Source: CAYINU01 sp964364855 (lineage in GTDB: Bacteria; Margulisbacteria; Marinamargulisbacteria; CAYINU01). From it: DNA of 13,700 bases. A program made the position numbers and the translations under genes. The notes under the pieces are model-generated. The model was not told the origin of the DNA, ran no database searches, and saw only the letters and a program-made list of their open reading frames with translations. The stretch's first letter is position 1. Each line of letters begins with the position of its first letter. This document shows positions 1 to 7,476 of this stretch, piece by piece. The stretch spans positions 1 to 13,700 of the forward strand of contig CAYINU010000056.1 of assembly GCA_964364855.1 (NCBI GenBank). Direction: 5' to 3'.

Positions 1-536
1 GACATGTCGTTGTCATTGAGAATGCAGACAAAATTGGTGTTGATTTTTTCTGCGTTATTTAAGGCCTCAAATGCCATCCCGCAGGACAGGGACGCATCCC
101 CGATCACCGCCACCACGCAGCTGTTTTCTTTCTTTAGATCCCGTGCGTGGGCGAGTCCCAAAGCAGCAGACAAGGCGGTCGAGGCATGTCCTGCGCCGAA
201 CATGTCATGTTCGCTCTCGGCAATTTTGGCAAAGCCGGACAGGCCGCCTTTTTGGCGAATGGTGTACATGTCTTTGAGACGGCCCGTCAGCATTTTATGA
301 ACGTAGACTTGATGAGACGTGTCCCAAGTAATTTTGTCATGTGGGCTATCCAGCAAGGTGTGCAATGCGATGGTGAGCTCGACGACCCCCAAATTGGAGG
401 CCAAATGACCGCCGCATGCATCGCCGATTTTGACCAGCTCATGGCGAATTTCTTCTGCCAACTGCTCGAGTTCGGCTGTCGATAGGGTTTTGAGGTCTTT
501 CGGCCACTGCCGATGGTATAACAAGGGCTCGGTCAT
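1..536 (-). CDS. dxs: 1-deoxy-D-xylulose-5-phosphate synthase, N-terminal part (runs off left edge)
   Basis: DXS condenses pyruvate and glyceraldehyde 3-phosphate, using thiamine diphosphate and Mg2+, in the first step of the non-mevalonate isoprenoid pathway in the cytosol. The window holds the first 178 codons; the start is ATG at 536. Visible DXS hallmarks are GGHLASNLGVVEL (residues 42-54), SHQVYVHKMLTGR (74-86), GGLSGF (97-102), FGAGHAST (113-120) and the ThDP signature GDASLSCGMAFEALNN (147-162), ending in NDNDM. Two positions are unusual: the family's GDG reads GDA, and WDVGHQ reads WDTSHQ. The gene is last in xseA-xseB-ispA-DUF212-dxs, 33 bp after the DUF212 stop, so it is probably co-transcribed. 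The Shine-Dalgarno sequence is weak. Alternative in-frame starts upstream (TTG 566, CTG 560) are less likely because the ATG gives a family-like N terminus. Confidence 0.95.
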   Translation of the reverse strand, partial: MTEPLLYHRQWPKDLKTLSTAELEQLAEEIRHELVKIGDACGGHLASNLGVVELTIALHTLLDSPHDKITWDTSHQVYVHKMLTGRLKDMYTIRQKGGLSGFAKIAESEHDMFGAGHASTALSAALGLAHARDLKKENSCVVAVIGDASLSCGMAFEALNNAEKINTNFVCILNDNDM

Positions 537-569
537 AGGCCCTGTAGGATAAACGATCAGCCTCAAAAG

Positions 570-1013
570 TTAAAGTATGACGGCCAAAACCACCGCGCAA
601 ACAATGCCCAAACCTACCCCTACGGCAACCTCGACTGGGGTGTGGCCCCAGGACTCGGACAGCTTTTTGGGTGAGAATTGAGACGTGCACAGTTGCTCGA
701 TGATCTGGTTGATCAGCTGGGCTTGCTTGCCGGTGATATGACGGACGCCACCGGAATCATAGATGACGATAATCGAAAAGATCAGACTGATACAAAAGGC
801 AGAGGAGGCCAGTCCATCCTTAATGGCGATCGCTGTGGTAAGGGCAGATACGAGGGATGAATGGGATGACGGCATGCCTCCTGACATAAAAATGTATTTG
901 AGGTGTAGTTTCCGGTCGCGGTAATAAAAATAAACCGTTTTTAAGCCCTGTGCGACGACCATTCCGGTTAATGCGCTGATAAGGGGATAAAAACCGGAAA
1001 GCCATTCAAGCAT
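570..1013 (-). CDS. Divergent PAP2 family (DUF212, YuiD-like) membrane protein
   Basis: This 147-residue protein belongs to the divergent PAP2 (DUF212) family, relatives of membrane-bound type 2 phosphatidic acid phosphatases. Seen in the sequence are GGMPSSHS (45-52), YDSGGVRH (85-92) and GHTPVEV (123-129), the family's three signature blocks. Hydrophobic segments lie at about 8-24, 52-66, 70-86 and 128-147. The length is normal for the family. Its ATG overlaps the ispA stop by one base (TGATG), so translation is probably coupled. The substrate is not known. Its place between a prenyl diphosphate synthase and dxs suggests work on a prenyl (pyro)phosphate, but that is inference. Similar genes sit beside the prenyl synthase crtE in many cyanobacteria. 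Confidence 0.9.
   Translation of the reverse strand: MLEWLSGFYPLISALTGMVVAQGLKTVYFYYRDRKLHLKYIFMSGGMPSSHSSLVSALTTAIAIKDGLASSAFCISLIFSIIVIYDSGGVRHITGKQAQLINQIIEQLCTSQFSPKKLSESWGHTPVEVAVGVGLGIVCAVVLAVIL
826..833. repeat. HIP1-type octamer GCGATCGC
   Basis: This is a perfect GCGATCGC palindrome inside the DUF212 gene, one of three in the window. The octamer is the highly iterated palindrome of many cyanobacterial genomes. Confidence 0.5.
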
Positions 1014-1909
1014 CAGTTTGTCCTTGTCAAAATAAACGTGATAAGCGCGTTAAGGGTGTCCGTGTTTCGATTAGATAGTGCAGACAGCGCGTCTTTTGCG
1101 GAAGTTGCCTGGACGGCCGCGGCTTCTTTGGCGCCGTCTAGGCCTAGAAACGAGACGTAGGTGAGCTTATTTTGCATGATATCTTTCCCCCCGGTTTTGC
1201 CCAGATCCTCGGTGGTGCCAGTTACGTCCAGAATATCATCCACGATCTGAAATAGCAGGCCCAGGTGGGTGCCAAAACGGTCCAGGCTGGCCAAGGTTGG
1301 GTCATCCGCGCCTTCCAAAATAGCAGGTACCATCACGCAGGCCTTGAGCATGGCGCCGGTTTTGAGGGCATGTGTTTTTTCCAAATAGGCCTGGCTATCG
1401 CTATGTTGGGAACCGGCAAGGTCCAGAACCTGGCCTCCCGACATGCCGTGTATACCGAATGCGCGGCTCATATACACCATGGCGGCCAGAATTTTGTCGG
1501 CGGCGTAGTGAGCCGGTAATTCGGCAGCCAGCAATTCAAAACAAAAGGTATTTAAGGTATCACCTGCCAGAATCGCGATGTCTTCGCCGAATTTTTTGTG
1601 GACGGTGGGCTGTCCGCGCCTAAAATCATCGTTATCCATGGCCGGCAGGTCGTCATGGATCAGTGAATATGTGTGTACGATCTCGAAGGCGCAAGCGACG
1701 GGCAAAATTTTGAAGGTGTCTTTGGAAAAGAGCGCGAATGTGGCAATGCAGATAAAGGGCCGGATGCGCTTGGCTGGTGCCAGCACAGCATATTGCATCG
1801 CCTCTTCGAGACGGTGTCGCGGATCGGTTAGGCCAAAGGTGAGATATCCGCTCATGGCCTGATCGATTTGAGGACGGAATGTCTCAAAAAAAGCGGTAAG
1901 GCTGGTCAT
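1013..1909 (-). CDS. ispA: Short-chain polyprenyl synthase, probably farnesyl diphosphate synthase
   Basis: This all-alpha trans-prenyltransferase of 298 residues adds isopentenyl diphosphate to an allylic primer in the cytosol. The first aspartate-rich motif is DDLPAMD (86-92), followed by NDDFRRG. The second is DDILD (224-228), with GGKD at 240-243 and KTGAML at 183-188. The residue five places before the first motif is Tyr81 with Ser82 next, as in E. coli IspA and the Geobacillus FPP synthase. This favours a C15 product over C20; cyanobacterial CrtE has Met there. The usual GKRxRP reads AKRIRP (46-51). The ATG at 1909 overlaps the xseB stop by four bases (ATGA). It lies in an xseB-ispA-dxs order known from many bacteria. 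A geranylgeranyl diphosphate product cannot be excluded. Confidence 0.93.
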   Translation of the reverse strand: MTSLTAFFETFRPQIDQAMSGYLTFGLTDPRHRLEEAMQYAVLAPAKRIRPFICIATFALFSKDTFKILPVACAFEIVHTYSLIHDDLPAMDNDDFRRGQPTVHKKFGEDIAILAGDTLNTFCFELLAAELPAHYAADKILAAMVYMSRAFGIHGMSGGQVLDLAGSQHSDSQAYLEKTHALKTGAMLKACVMVPAILEGADDPTLASLDRFGTHLGLLFQIVDDILDVTGTTEDLGKTGGKDIMQNKLTYVSFLGLDGAKEAAAVQATSAKDALSALSNRNTDTLNALITFILTRTN

Positions 1910-2109
1910 GCAGCCAGACTAAGCAACTCCGCATACTCGCACTTCAGTTTTTTCAGATGAAGGTCAGCCTTTTCCAGCTGATCCAAAGCGGCTTGTGCGA
2001 GCTTGAGAGCCTTGGCGTATTCCGTGACGCTTTTGTTTAAGTCAGCGTCTTCGCTTTCCAGCGTGGCGGTAATGGCATCGAGTTTTTGGATGGTTTCTTC
2101 AATTTTCAT
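1906..2109 (-). CDS. xseB: Exodeoxyribonuclease VII small subunit
   Basis: This 67-residue protein is the small subunit of exonuclease VII, which degrades single-stranded DNA with XseA in the cytosol. It is helical and shows the family pattern: IEETIQKLDAITATLES (3-19), then D-L-N-K-S-V-x-x-Y and a heptad-like LAQAALDQLEKADL stretch. The start is taken at ATG 2109, because that gives the usual XseB N terminus. The frame stays open upstream to 2289, but those residues are unlike the family and lie inside xseA. It overlaps the end of xseA by 11 bp and the start of ispA by 4 bp, which suggests translational coupling and a fixed supply of both subunits. Confidence 0.92.
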   Translation of the reverse strand: MKIEETIQKLDAITATLESEDADLNKSVTEYAKALKLAQAALDQLEKADLHLKKLKCEYAELLSLAA

Positions 2110-3235
2110 AACGTTGGGTGACTTTGGAAATGACGTGGCCGTCAATCCACTCCGTGTCCAGGCTGTCTCCGATCCCGACATGCTGCATAGATCGCAGGAC
2201 GGCGCCAGAATTTTGACGCCGGGTAATACTATACCCTTGCCGGAGTTTGGACAAGGGATTGGCCAGCTCCACCCGGTGGGCCAGGGCATGGATCCGGCTC
2301 GCTAATTGGGCATGTTGGGCGGTCACCAGGTAATCCAGATGATGGATATTGGCGAGGAGGGTGTGGTGCAACCGGTCCACCTGCGCCGTGAGGCGCAAGG
2401 ACAGGTGTTGCATGTGGCTGCGCACCCGGCCTTTGGCTTCCACAAAGGGTTGGGCCAGGCGGTGGGCGGCGGCAGTCGGCGTCGGCGTTGCGACGTCTGC
2501 GGCCAGATCGGCCAAGGTGGTATCGGTATCGTGGCCGATGGCCGTGAGGACCGGCGTGTGCAGGCAGGCAATGGTGCGAACCAACATCTCGTCGTTAAAC
2601 CACATCAGGTCCTCACTGCCGCCCCCCCCTCGGACCACCACTACCACATCCACACCACTATCATCTGCATGATGTAGCGCATCAATGACAGATTGTGGGC
2701 AAGCGGGACCCTGCATCGTTGCGGCAAACAGATACAGCTGGCAGCATTTCACTTCGGATCGAAATACCTTGCGAAAATCCGCAAGTGCGGCACTGTCTTT
2801 GGCGGTGATCAGCCCGATGCGTTTGGGAAATGCCGGCAGCGCCTTTTTGGCTGATGGCTCGAACAGGCCCTCGTTATGCAGGCGCTCTTTGAGTTTGTAA
2901 AACGCCATCGATTGCGGGCCAGCACCTATCGGCTGGACGTATGCGACCTGAAACGTGTAAGAGCCCTTGCGGTGAAAGACTTTGACCTTTCCTCGCACGG
3001 CAACCTGCATCCCATTCTCCAACACAGGTAGCCGTTCCAGGAAGGTTTCATAGACGACACAATTCATTTGGGAGTTGGACTCGATCAGATTAAAATAAAC
3101 CTGATGCCCCAAATGGTAGACACGCAAATTGGAAATTTCGCCCAAAATCCAAATGTCATCCAACAACGGATCGGACTCCAGAAGGTGCTTGATGTAATGG
3201 TTGATTTGGCTGACGGTAAGTTTGGGCGGTGTCAT
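2099..3235 (-). CDS. xseA: Exodeoxyribonuclease VII large subunit
   Basis: XseA is the catalytic subunit of exonuclease VII, acting on single-stranded DNA with XseB. An N-terminal OB-fold begins at LTVSQINHYIKHLL and runs through GEISNLRVYHLGHQVYF. The catalytic domain holds VVVVRGGGGSEDLMWFNDE and IGHDTDTTLAD, so the Arg, His and Asp equivalent to E. coli R205, H238 and D241 remain. LADF provides the D155 equivalent. A GYSITR C-terminal motif is present. I chose ATG at 3235 (378 residues): AAGG lies seven bases upstream and the protein then starts like its family. A TTG at 3286 would add 17 atypical residues and run into the pyrB promoter. At 378 residues it is somewhat short for the family. 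It is the first gene of the minus-strand operon. Confidence 0.93.
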   Translation of the reverse strand: MTPPKLTVSQINHYIKHLLESDPLLDDIWILGEISNLRVYHLGHQVYFNLIESNSQMNCVVYETFLERLPVLENGMQVAVRGKVKVFHRKGSYTFQVAYVQPIGAGPQSMAFYKLKERLHNEGLFEPSAKKALPAFPKRIGLITAKDSAALADFRKVFRSEVKCCQLYLFAATMQGPACPQSVIDALHHADDSGVDVVVVVRGGGGSEDLMWFNDEMLVRTIACLHTPVLTAIGHDTDTTLADLAADVATPTPTAAAHRLAQPFVEAKGRVRSHMQHLSLRLTAQVDRLHHTLLANIHHLDYLVTAQHAQLASRIHALAHRVELANPLSKLRQGYSITRRQNSGAVLRSMQHVGIGDSLDTEWIDGHVISKVTQRYEN

Positions 3236-3244
3236 CTTCTGGCC

Positions 3245-3273
3245 TTGTTTTATGCCAATCGGTTTCCTATAAT
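3245..3273 (+). promoter_or_regulatory. Sigma70-type promoter of pyrB-pyrC
   Basis: A -35 TTGTTT (3245-3250), a 17-bp spacer and a perfect -10 TATAAT (3268-3273) lie 23 bp before the pyrB ATG. The predicted start is near 3280, giving a leader of about 17 bases with no convincing Shine-Dalgarno. The leader is too short for a PyrR-type attenuator. On the other strand the same AT block reads TATTAT (3274-3269) and could serve xseA, but its -35 would be poor. Confidence 0.65.
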
Positions 3274-3296
3274 ATCCCTTCGGCAAGATTTAAACT

Positions 3297-4244
3297 ATGG
3301 CATTTCCACATCGGCACCTCATTAGCCTCGAATCCCTCTCTGCCGACGAAATCCGTCTGATTCTCGACCAATCCCGCTCCATTCGCCAATTGTTTTCACG
3401 CCCCATCAAGCAAGTTCCGACACTGCGTGGCAAACACGTGATGCTGCTGTTTTTTGAACCATCAACGCGGACAAGAGTCTCTTTTGAGATGGCCATTCAG
3501 CTGCTGGGCGCCAGTCCCGTCATCATGAATGTAAGCGGCAGTTCCGTTAAAAAAGGCGAATCGCTCTACGATACCCTGCAAACGCTGGAGGCGATGGGGA
3601 TCGACGCCATCGTTATTCGTCACGCCTCGGCCGGCGTGCCAGATTTTGTGTCTCGGGTGGTCAACATTCCTGTGATCAACGCCGGAGATGGTTTTCACGA
3701 GCACCCCACCCAAGGCCTTTTAGATATCCGGACCATGATTGATGCGCGGGAATCGATTGAGGGCAAACATGTGTTGATCTTGGGAGACATTGCCCATTCT
3801 CGGGTGGCCAGATCCAATATCTGGGCGCTGACCAAGCTGGGTGCAAAAGTAACGGTCTGCGGACCACCCACGCTGATCCCGAAGGCGATACAGGAAATGG
3901 GCGTGCGGGTGGCCCCATATTTGGATGCGGTGTTGGATCAAGCGGATTTTATCAATGTCCTGCGTGTCCAATTCGAGCGCCAGGAGGCGGGGTTGTTTCC
4001 TTCAGTACGTGAATACCGCCGCTTCTATGGCCTGACCCGGGAACGGATGAACAAGACCAAACCGGAATGCCTGGTGTTGCATCCGGGACCAGTGAACCGC
4101 GGCATCGAGATCGACTCAGACGTGATTGATAGCGGCAGAACCGTGATATTGGATCAAGTAACCAACGGCATTGCCGTGAGAATGGCGGTATTGTATCTGC
4201 TATTGGCGCAAGGAAAGGCAAATGGAAAAAATCGGACTCATTAA
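3297..4244 (+). CDS. pyrB: Aspartate carbamoyltransferase catalytic chain
   Basis: PyrB joins carbamoyl phosphate and L-aspartate to give N-carbamoyl-aspartate, the committed step of pyrimidine synthesis, in the cytosol. At 315 residues it has normal length. The carbamoyl phosphate site STRTR is at 56-60, with the 80s-loop lysines in VKKGES (84-89), HPTQG at 136-140, SRVARS at 168-173, RVQFERQ at 223-229 and HPGPVNRG at 262-269. All catalytic residues seem present, so the enzyme is probably active. It starts at ATG 3297, divergent from xseA, and overlaps the next gene, a pseudo-dihydroorotase, by 23 bp. This is the arrangement of Pseudomonas-type ATCases, where the dead PyrC' subunit is needed to assemble the holoenzyme. 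No pyrI regulatory chain is in the window. Confidence 0.97.
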   Translation: MAFPHRHLISLESLSADEIRLILDQSRSIRQLFSRPIKQVPTLRGKHVMLLFFEPSTRTRVSFEMAIQLLGASPVIMNVSGSSVKKGESLYDTLQTLEAMGIDAIVIRHASAGVPDFVSRVVNIPVINAGDGFHEHPTQGLLDIRTMIDARESIEGKHVLILGDIAHSRVARSNIWALTKLGAKVTVCGPPTLIPKAIQEMGVRVAPYLDAVLDQADFINVLRVQFERQEAGLFPSVREYRRFYGLTRERMNKTKPECLVLHPGPVNRGIEIDSDVIDSGRTVILDQVTNGIAVRMAVLYLLLAQGKANGKNRTH

Positions 4245-5478
4245 CGGCAGACTCTTCCGCTCTGGAATGACCGACATGGCCGTGACCAACCTCCTGTTTA
4301 AAAAAGGCATCCTCACCGGAATGGGCTATTTGCCTGACGATGATACAGACACGGTGGACGCGATCGAATGTGCCAAAAAAGTTCTGGTACCCAACATTGT
4401 CGATGCCGGTTTTCGGCTGAGAGACCGCCGGGATCTCGATGCGGCATTGGCCGGAGGCGTGACTGCGGTTTTGTGTTTGGAGGCGGGGCAATGTCTGGAC
4501 CATCCCGAGGCCATCAGAGCCCTGATGTACCAGATCGCAGAAACGGACGGACCCAGAGTCTTTCCCGTAGGTGCGATTACCAAGCAACATGCCGGCAAAG
4601 AATTGGCCGAGATGGGTCTAATGCGCCTAGAGGGAGTCGCGGCCTTTACCGATCATAGACCGATTGCCGATCCGGAAGTGATGAAATATGCGTTGCAATA
4701 CGCCGCCATGCTGGGTGTGCCGTTGATTGTGCGGCCTTTGGGGGTGCATGTGATGGATATGAATGCCGGATGGACATCCACCCGGCTGGGATTGCGAGGA
4801 GAGGACCCTATTGTCGAGGAACTGGCGGTGGCCCGAGACATCGAGCTGGTGCGGGCTTATGGGGGTTCGGTTGTGTTTTTCCCGATTACCTCAAAAGGTG
4901 CGTTGGAACGCATTGCGGATGCCAAACGTCGCGGCATCGCCGTGTATTGCGGAACGGCACCGCACTATCTGTGGTTTTCCGATGCGGCAGTGGAAAGCTA
5001 TAACACCATGATGAAGGTGTCACCGCCTTTGAGAGGGAGTTTTGACCAGCAGGCCCTTATCGAGGGGATTCGGCAACACCACATCGACTTTCTAGCCTCT
5101 GATCATATCCCGGCTCTTCAGGACGAAAAACGAACAGACTTTGCGTCAGCTGCGTTTGGCATGTCAACCATTGACGTCTTTCTGCCTTCTCTCATTACCC
5201 GGCTTCACCACCAAGAAAATATTCCGCTCGAAACGCTATTTACCCTGGTCAGTGCGGCGGTAGATCAGACATTCCAGCTCAAACTGCCGAGGGTATCGGT
5301 GTCCGCTTCACCGTCGATTACGGTCGTTGACCCCATGGCGGAATACAAGGTAACACCTGACAGTCTGCGTTCCTCCAGCTCGGCCAATCCTTTCTTGGGC
5401 ACAACCTTATCCGGACGTGCGATAGGTGTCTTTACTCAAGGTCAATACAAGACGTTTAGCAGTTTGTCGGGAACATAG
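4222..5478 (+). CDS. pyrC: Dihydroorotase-like protein lacking metal ligands (PyrC'-type, probably non-catalytic)
   Basis: This 418-residue class I dihydroorotase homologue of the amidohydrolase fold keeps family landmarks: VGAITK (116-121), KELAEMG (126-132), LASDHIP (291-297) and NPFLG...LSGR (389-399). The metal site is broken. The HxH after strand 1 (usual DxHVHxR) reads DAGFRLR (61-67). The third His ligand is Arg171 (LIVRP), the fourth is Pro221 (VVFFPITS), and the substrate Asn of KVNPPLR is Ser267. Only Asp294 and probably Asp144 remain. It should therefore not cyclise carbamoyl-aspartate. By analogy with Pseudomonas PyrC' it probably scaffolds the ATCase encoded by the overlapping pyrB; that role is inference. 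ATG 4222 follows AGGAAAGG at 4211-4218. A true PyrC must be encoded elsewhere. The 3' end overlaps leuS by 37 bp, tail to tail. Confidence 0.9.
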   Translation: MEKIGLINGRLFRSGMTDMAVTNLLFKKGILTGMGYLPDDDTDTVDAIECAKKVLVPNIVDAGFRLRDRRDLDAALAGGVTAVLCLEAGQCLDHPEAIRALMYQIAETDGPRVFPVGAITKQHAGKELAEMGLMRLEGVAAFTDHRPIADPEVMKYALQYAAMLGVPLIVRPLGVHVMDMNAGWTSTRLGLRGEDPIVEELAVARDIELVRAYGGSVVFFPITSKGALERIADAKRRGIAVYCGTAPHYLWFSDAAVESYNTMMKVSPPLRGSFDQQALIEGIRQHHIDFLASDHIPALQDEKRTDFASAAFGMSTIDVFLPSLITRLHHQENIPLETLFTLVSAAVDQTFQLKLPRVSVSASPSITVVDPMAEYKVTPDSLRSSSSANPFLGTTLSGRAIGVFTQGQYKTFSSLSGT

Positions 5479-7373
5479 ATTACCTTTTTAATCTGACTGG
5501 GGTTGGGGATGAGCTTCTGAATACGCTCGGATGCAAGTGCAGCTTCCAAAGCCTGGTTCTTGGAACGGCCAGCCGGCGCTTCCAGCTTATCCCGCACTTT
5601 GCCATTGACTTGGATGACGAGGGTGATGGTGGTCGACTTGGCTTTATGCGCATCAAAAAGGGGCCACGATTCTTTGTGAATGCTCGCGTTGTTCCCAGCG
5701 CGGTGCCATAGCTCCTCGGCGAGCATGGGGGCAAACGGAGCCAGCAGTTTCAATAGCGTGGTGAGAGCCGGCTCATTAGTGCCGTTGAGGTACATAAAAT
5801 TAACAAATTCCATCAATTTGCTAATGGCCGTGTTAAAGGAAAAGCGCTTGATATCATCTGTTACCCGGCCGATTGTGTGATGGGTTAGTTGTTCCAGGGC
5901 GTCTGTCTTACCGGGGAGCAAGGGAAATTCATTCGCCTCTGTGCACAACCGATACACCCGGCTTAGAAAGCGAAATCCGCCTTCCACTGCATCATCTGAC
6001 CATTCCAGGTCCCTTTCAACCGGTGCGCCGAACAGGATAAACAATCGTGCGGTGTCGGCACCATATTTGGCGATGATCTCGCTGGGGTCCACCGTGTTGC
6101 CCACGGATTTCGACATTTTTCTACCGTCTTTTAAAACCATTCCTTGGGTTAGCAGATGGGTAAACGGTTCATCCAACGTAGCCGGTGCAATGCCCAGATC
6201 CCGAAGAGCCTTTGTAAAAAAACGGGCGTACAGCAAATGCAATACGGCATGCTCGATGCCACCGATATAATGGTTGACTGGTAGCCAGCCGGCGGCCGAT
6301 TCTTTGCTAAAAGGGGCCGTGGTGTCGTGAGGGCTCACATAGCGCAAAAAATACCAGGACGAATCTACAAACGTGTCCATGGTGTCGGTTTCGCGGCGTG
6401 CCGGACCTTGGCACCGCGGACAGGTCGTATTGACGAAATCCGGTACGGCATCCAGCGGATTGCCTTGGACCTGAAACGAGACATTTTTTGGCAATAGGAC
6501 CGGTAACTGGTCCTCGGGAACGGGAACGGCACCGCAGGTTTGGCAGTAGACAATGGGAATGGGGGTCCCCCAGTACCGTTGCCGGGACAGCAGCCAATCC
6601 CGCAGCCGATAGTGCGCCTGGGCTTGGCCCACGCCCATTTCGGTCAATTTCGTGACAATCGCTGTTCGAAACTCAGCCGATGGCATGCCATTAAAACCCG
6701 GAGAATGAACCATGATGCCGTCGTCGGTGTAGGCCGAGTCCAGCGGATCAGTGACATCGCCGTTGGGGTCAATGATGACACGTTGCATGGGCAGGCCATG
6801 CGTTTTGGCAAACGCAAAGTCCCGCTGATCATGGGCCGGAACCGCCATCACCGCACCTTCACCATAATCCATAATCACGTATTCGGAGATCCAAATGGAC
6901 AGCTTTTCGCCGGTCAGCGGATGAATGGCATAATGGCCGGTAAACACCCCGTCCTTGGGTTGGGTCGGGTCTGCCCGTTCCAGGGGAGACTTTTTTCGAG
7001 ACTGCGCCACAAAGGCCTGGATGGCTGCTTCCTGGGGTGTGCCGGATGTCCATTTGGCAATCAGGGGATGTTCGGGAGCCATTACCATATACGTAATGCC
7101 ATATAAGGTGTCCGGGCGCGTAGTAAAAACAGTAAGCGCTTCTGGCTGGCCGTCGACCGAGAACCGGATTTGAGCGCCTTTCGACCGGCCAATCCAGTTT
7201 TTTTGCATAGTGCGGACTTTTTCCGGCCATCCGGGTAATTTGTCCAGGTCATCTAACAGTTGATCGGCGTAGGCCGTGATTTTGAAAAACCATTGCGCCA
7301 GCTGGCGCATTTCGACTTGGGATTTACAGCGCCAGCATTTGCCGTTTTCGACTTGTTCGTTGGCCAATACCGT
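5442..7373 (-). CDS. leuS: Leucyl-tRNA synthetase, C-terminal three quarters (N terminus lost in assembly gap)
   Basis: LeuS is a class Ia synthetase that charges tRNA-Leu and edits misacylated products in the cytosol. The 643 visible residues start at TVLANEQV, near residue 150 of typical LeuS, so the HIGH motif and the first half of the Rossmann fold are missing. Present are the ITAYADQLL region, the CP1 editing domain (TTRPDTLYG, then HDQRDFAFA), LSRQRYWGTPIP, a zinc-type insertion with CQTC and CPRC, TFVDSSWYFLRY and KMSKS at 6105-6119. An anticodon-binding domain and the C-terminal KVIYVP end follow. Enterobacterial LeuS lacks the paired CxxC motifs. The gene is not broken; it is only interrupted by Ns. 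The stop at 5442-5444 lies inside pyrC. Its promoter would lie in or near the gap, divergent from nadB. Confidence 0.95.
   Translation of the reverse strand, partial: TVLANEQVENGKCWRCKSQVEMRQLAQWFFKITAYADQLLDDLDKLPGWPEKVRTMQKNWIGRSKGAQIRFSVDGQPEALTVFTTRPDTLYGITYMVMAPEHPLIAKWTSGTPQEAAIQAFVAQSRKKSPLERADPTQPKDGVFTGHYAIHPLTGEKLSIWISEYVIMDYGEGAVMAVPAHDQRDFAFAKTHGLPMQRVIIDPNGDVTDPLDSAYTDDGIMVHSPGFNGMPSAEFRTAIVTKLTEMGVGQAQAHYRLRDWLLSRQRYWGTPIPIVYCQTCGAVPVPEDQLPVLLPKNVSFQVQGNPLDAVPDFVNTTCPRCQGPARRETDTMDTFVDSSWYFLRYVSPHDTTAPFSKESAAGWLPVNHYIGGIEHAVLHLLYARFFTKALRDLGIAPATLDEPFTHLLTQGMVLKDGRKMSKSVGNTVDPSEIIAKYGADTARLFILFGAPVERDLEWSDDAVEGGFRFLSRVYRLCTEANEFPLLPGKTDALEQLTHHTIGRVTDDIKRFSFNTAISKLMEFVNFMYLNGTNEPALTTLLKLLAPFAPMLAEELWHRAGNNASIHKESWPLFDAHKAKSTTITLVIQVNGKVRDKLEAPAGRSKNQALEAALASERIQKLIPNPSQIKKVIYVPDKLLNVLY
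6105..6119 (-). other. leuS: LeuS KMSKS catalytic loop
   Basis: On the minus strand this stretch encodes K-M-S-K-S, followed by VGN. It is the class I synthetase loop that binds ATP. It is intact, which supports a working LeuS despite the missing N terminus. Confidence 0.9.
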
Positions 7374-7473
7374 NNNNNNNNNNNNNNNNNNNNNNNNNNN
7401 NNNNNNNNNNNNNNNNNNNNNNNNNNNNNNNNNNNNNNNNNNNNNNNNNNNNNNNNNNNNNNNNNNNNNNNNN
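7374..7473. other. Assembly gap, 100 Ns (nominal length)
   Basis: There are exactly 100 undetermined bases. On the left leuS stops about 150 residues short of its start; on the right nadB begins three bases past the gap. The real distance must therefore be at least about 450 bp plus the divergent leuS/nadB promoter region, so the 100 Ns are a placeholder. Open frames that read through the Ns are artificial. Confidence 0.95.
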
Positions 7474-7476
7474 CCC

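Noticed and set aside
2110..2289. Extended xseB start at 2289
   Set aside because: The extra 60 residues are the out-of-frame shadow of xseA. The family-like start is ATG 2109.
2622..2629. Run of eight C in xseA as a possible frameshift site
   Set aside because: The XseA frame is intact and family-like on both sides, and the run encodes the conserved glycine loop.
3236..3286. Extended xseA start at TTG 3286
   Set aside because: The 17 extra residues are unlike XseA and would cover the pyrB promoter. ATG 3235 has AAGG at proper spacing.
3952..4590. Minus-strand open frame of 212 codons opposite pyrB/pyrC
   Set aside because: The protein shows no family pattern and lies antisense to two well-supported genes.
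6540..7106. Plus-strand open frame of 188 codons inside leuS
   Set aside because: It is antisense to conserved LeuS sequence and has low-complexity composition typical of shadow frames.
7276..7476. Open frame joining nadB to sequence left of the N gap
   Set aside because: It reads through undetermined bases and then antisense to leuS. NadB starts normally at ATG 7477.
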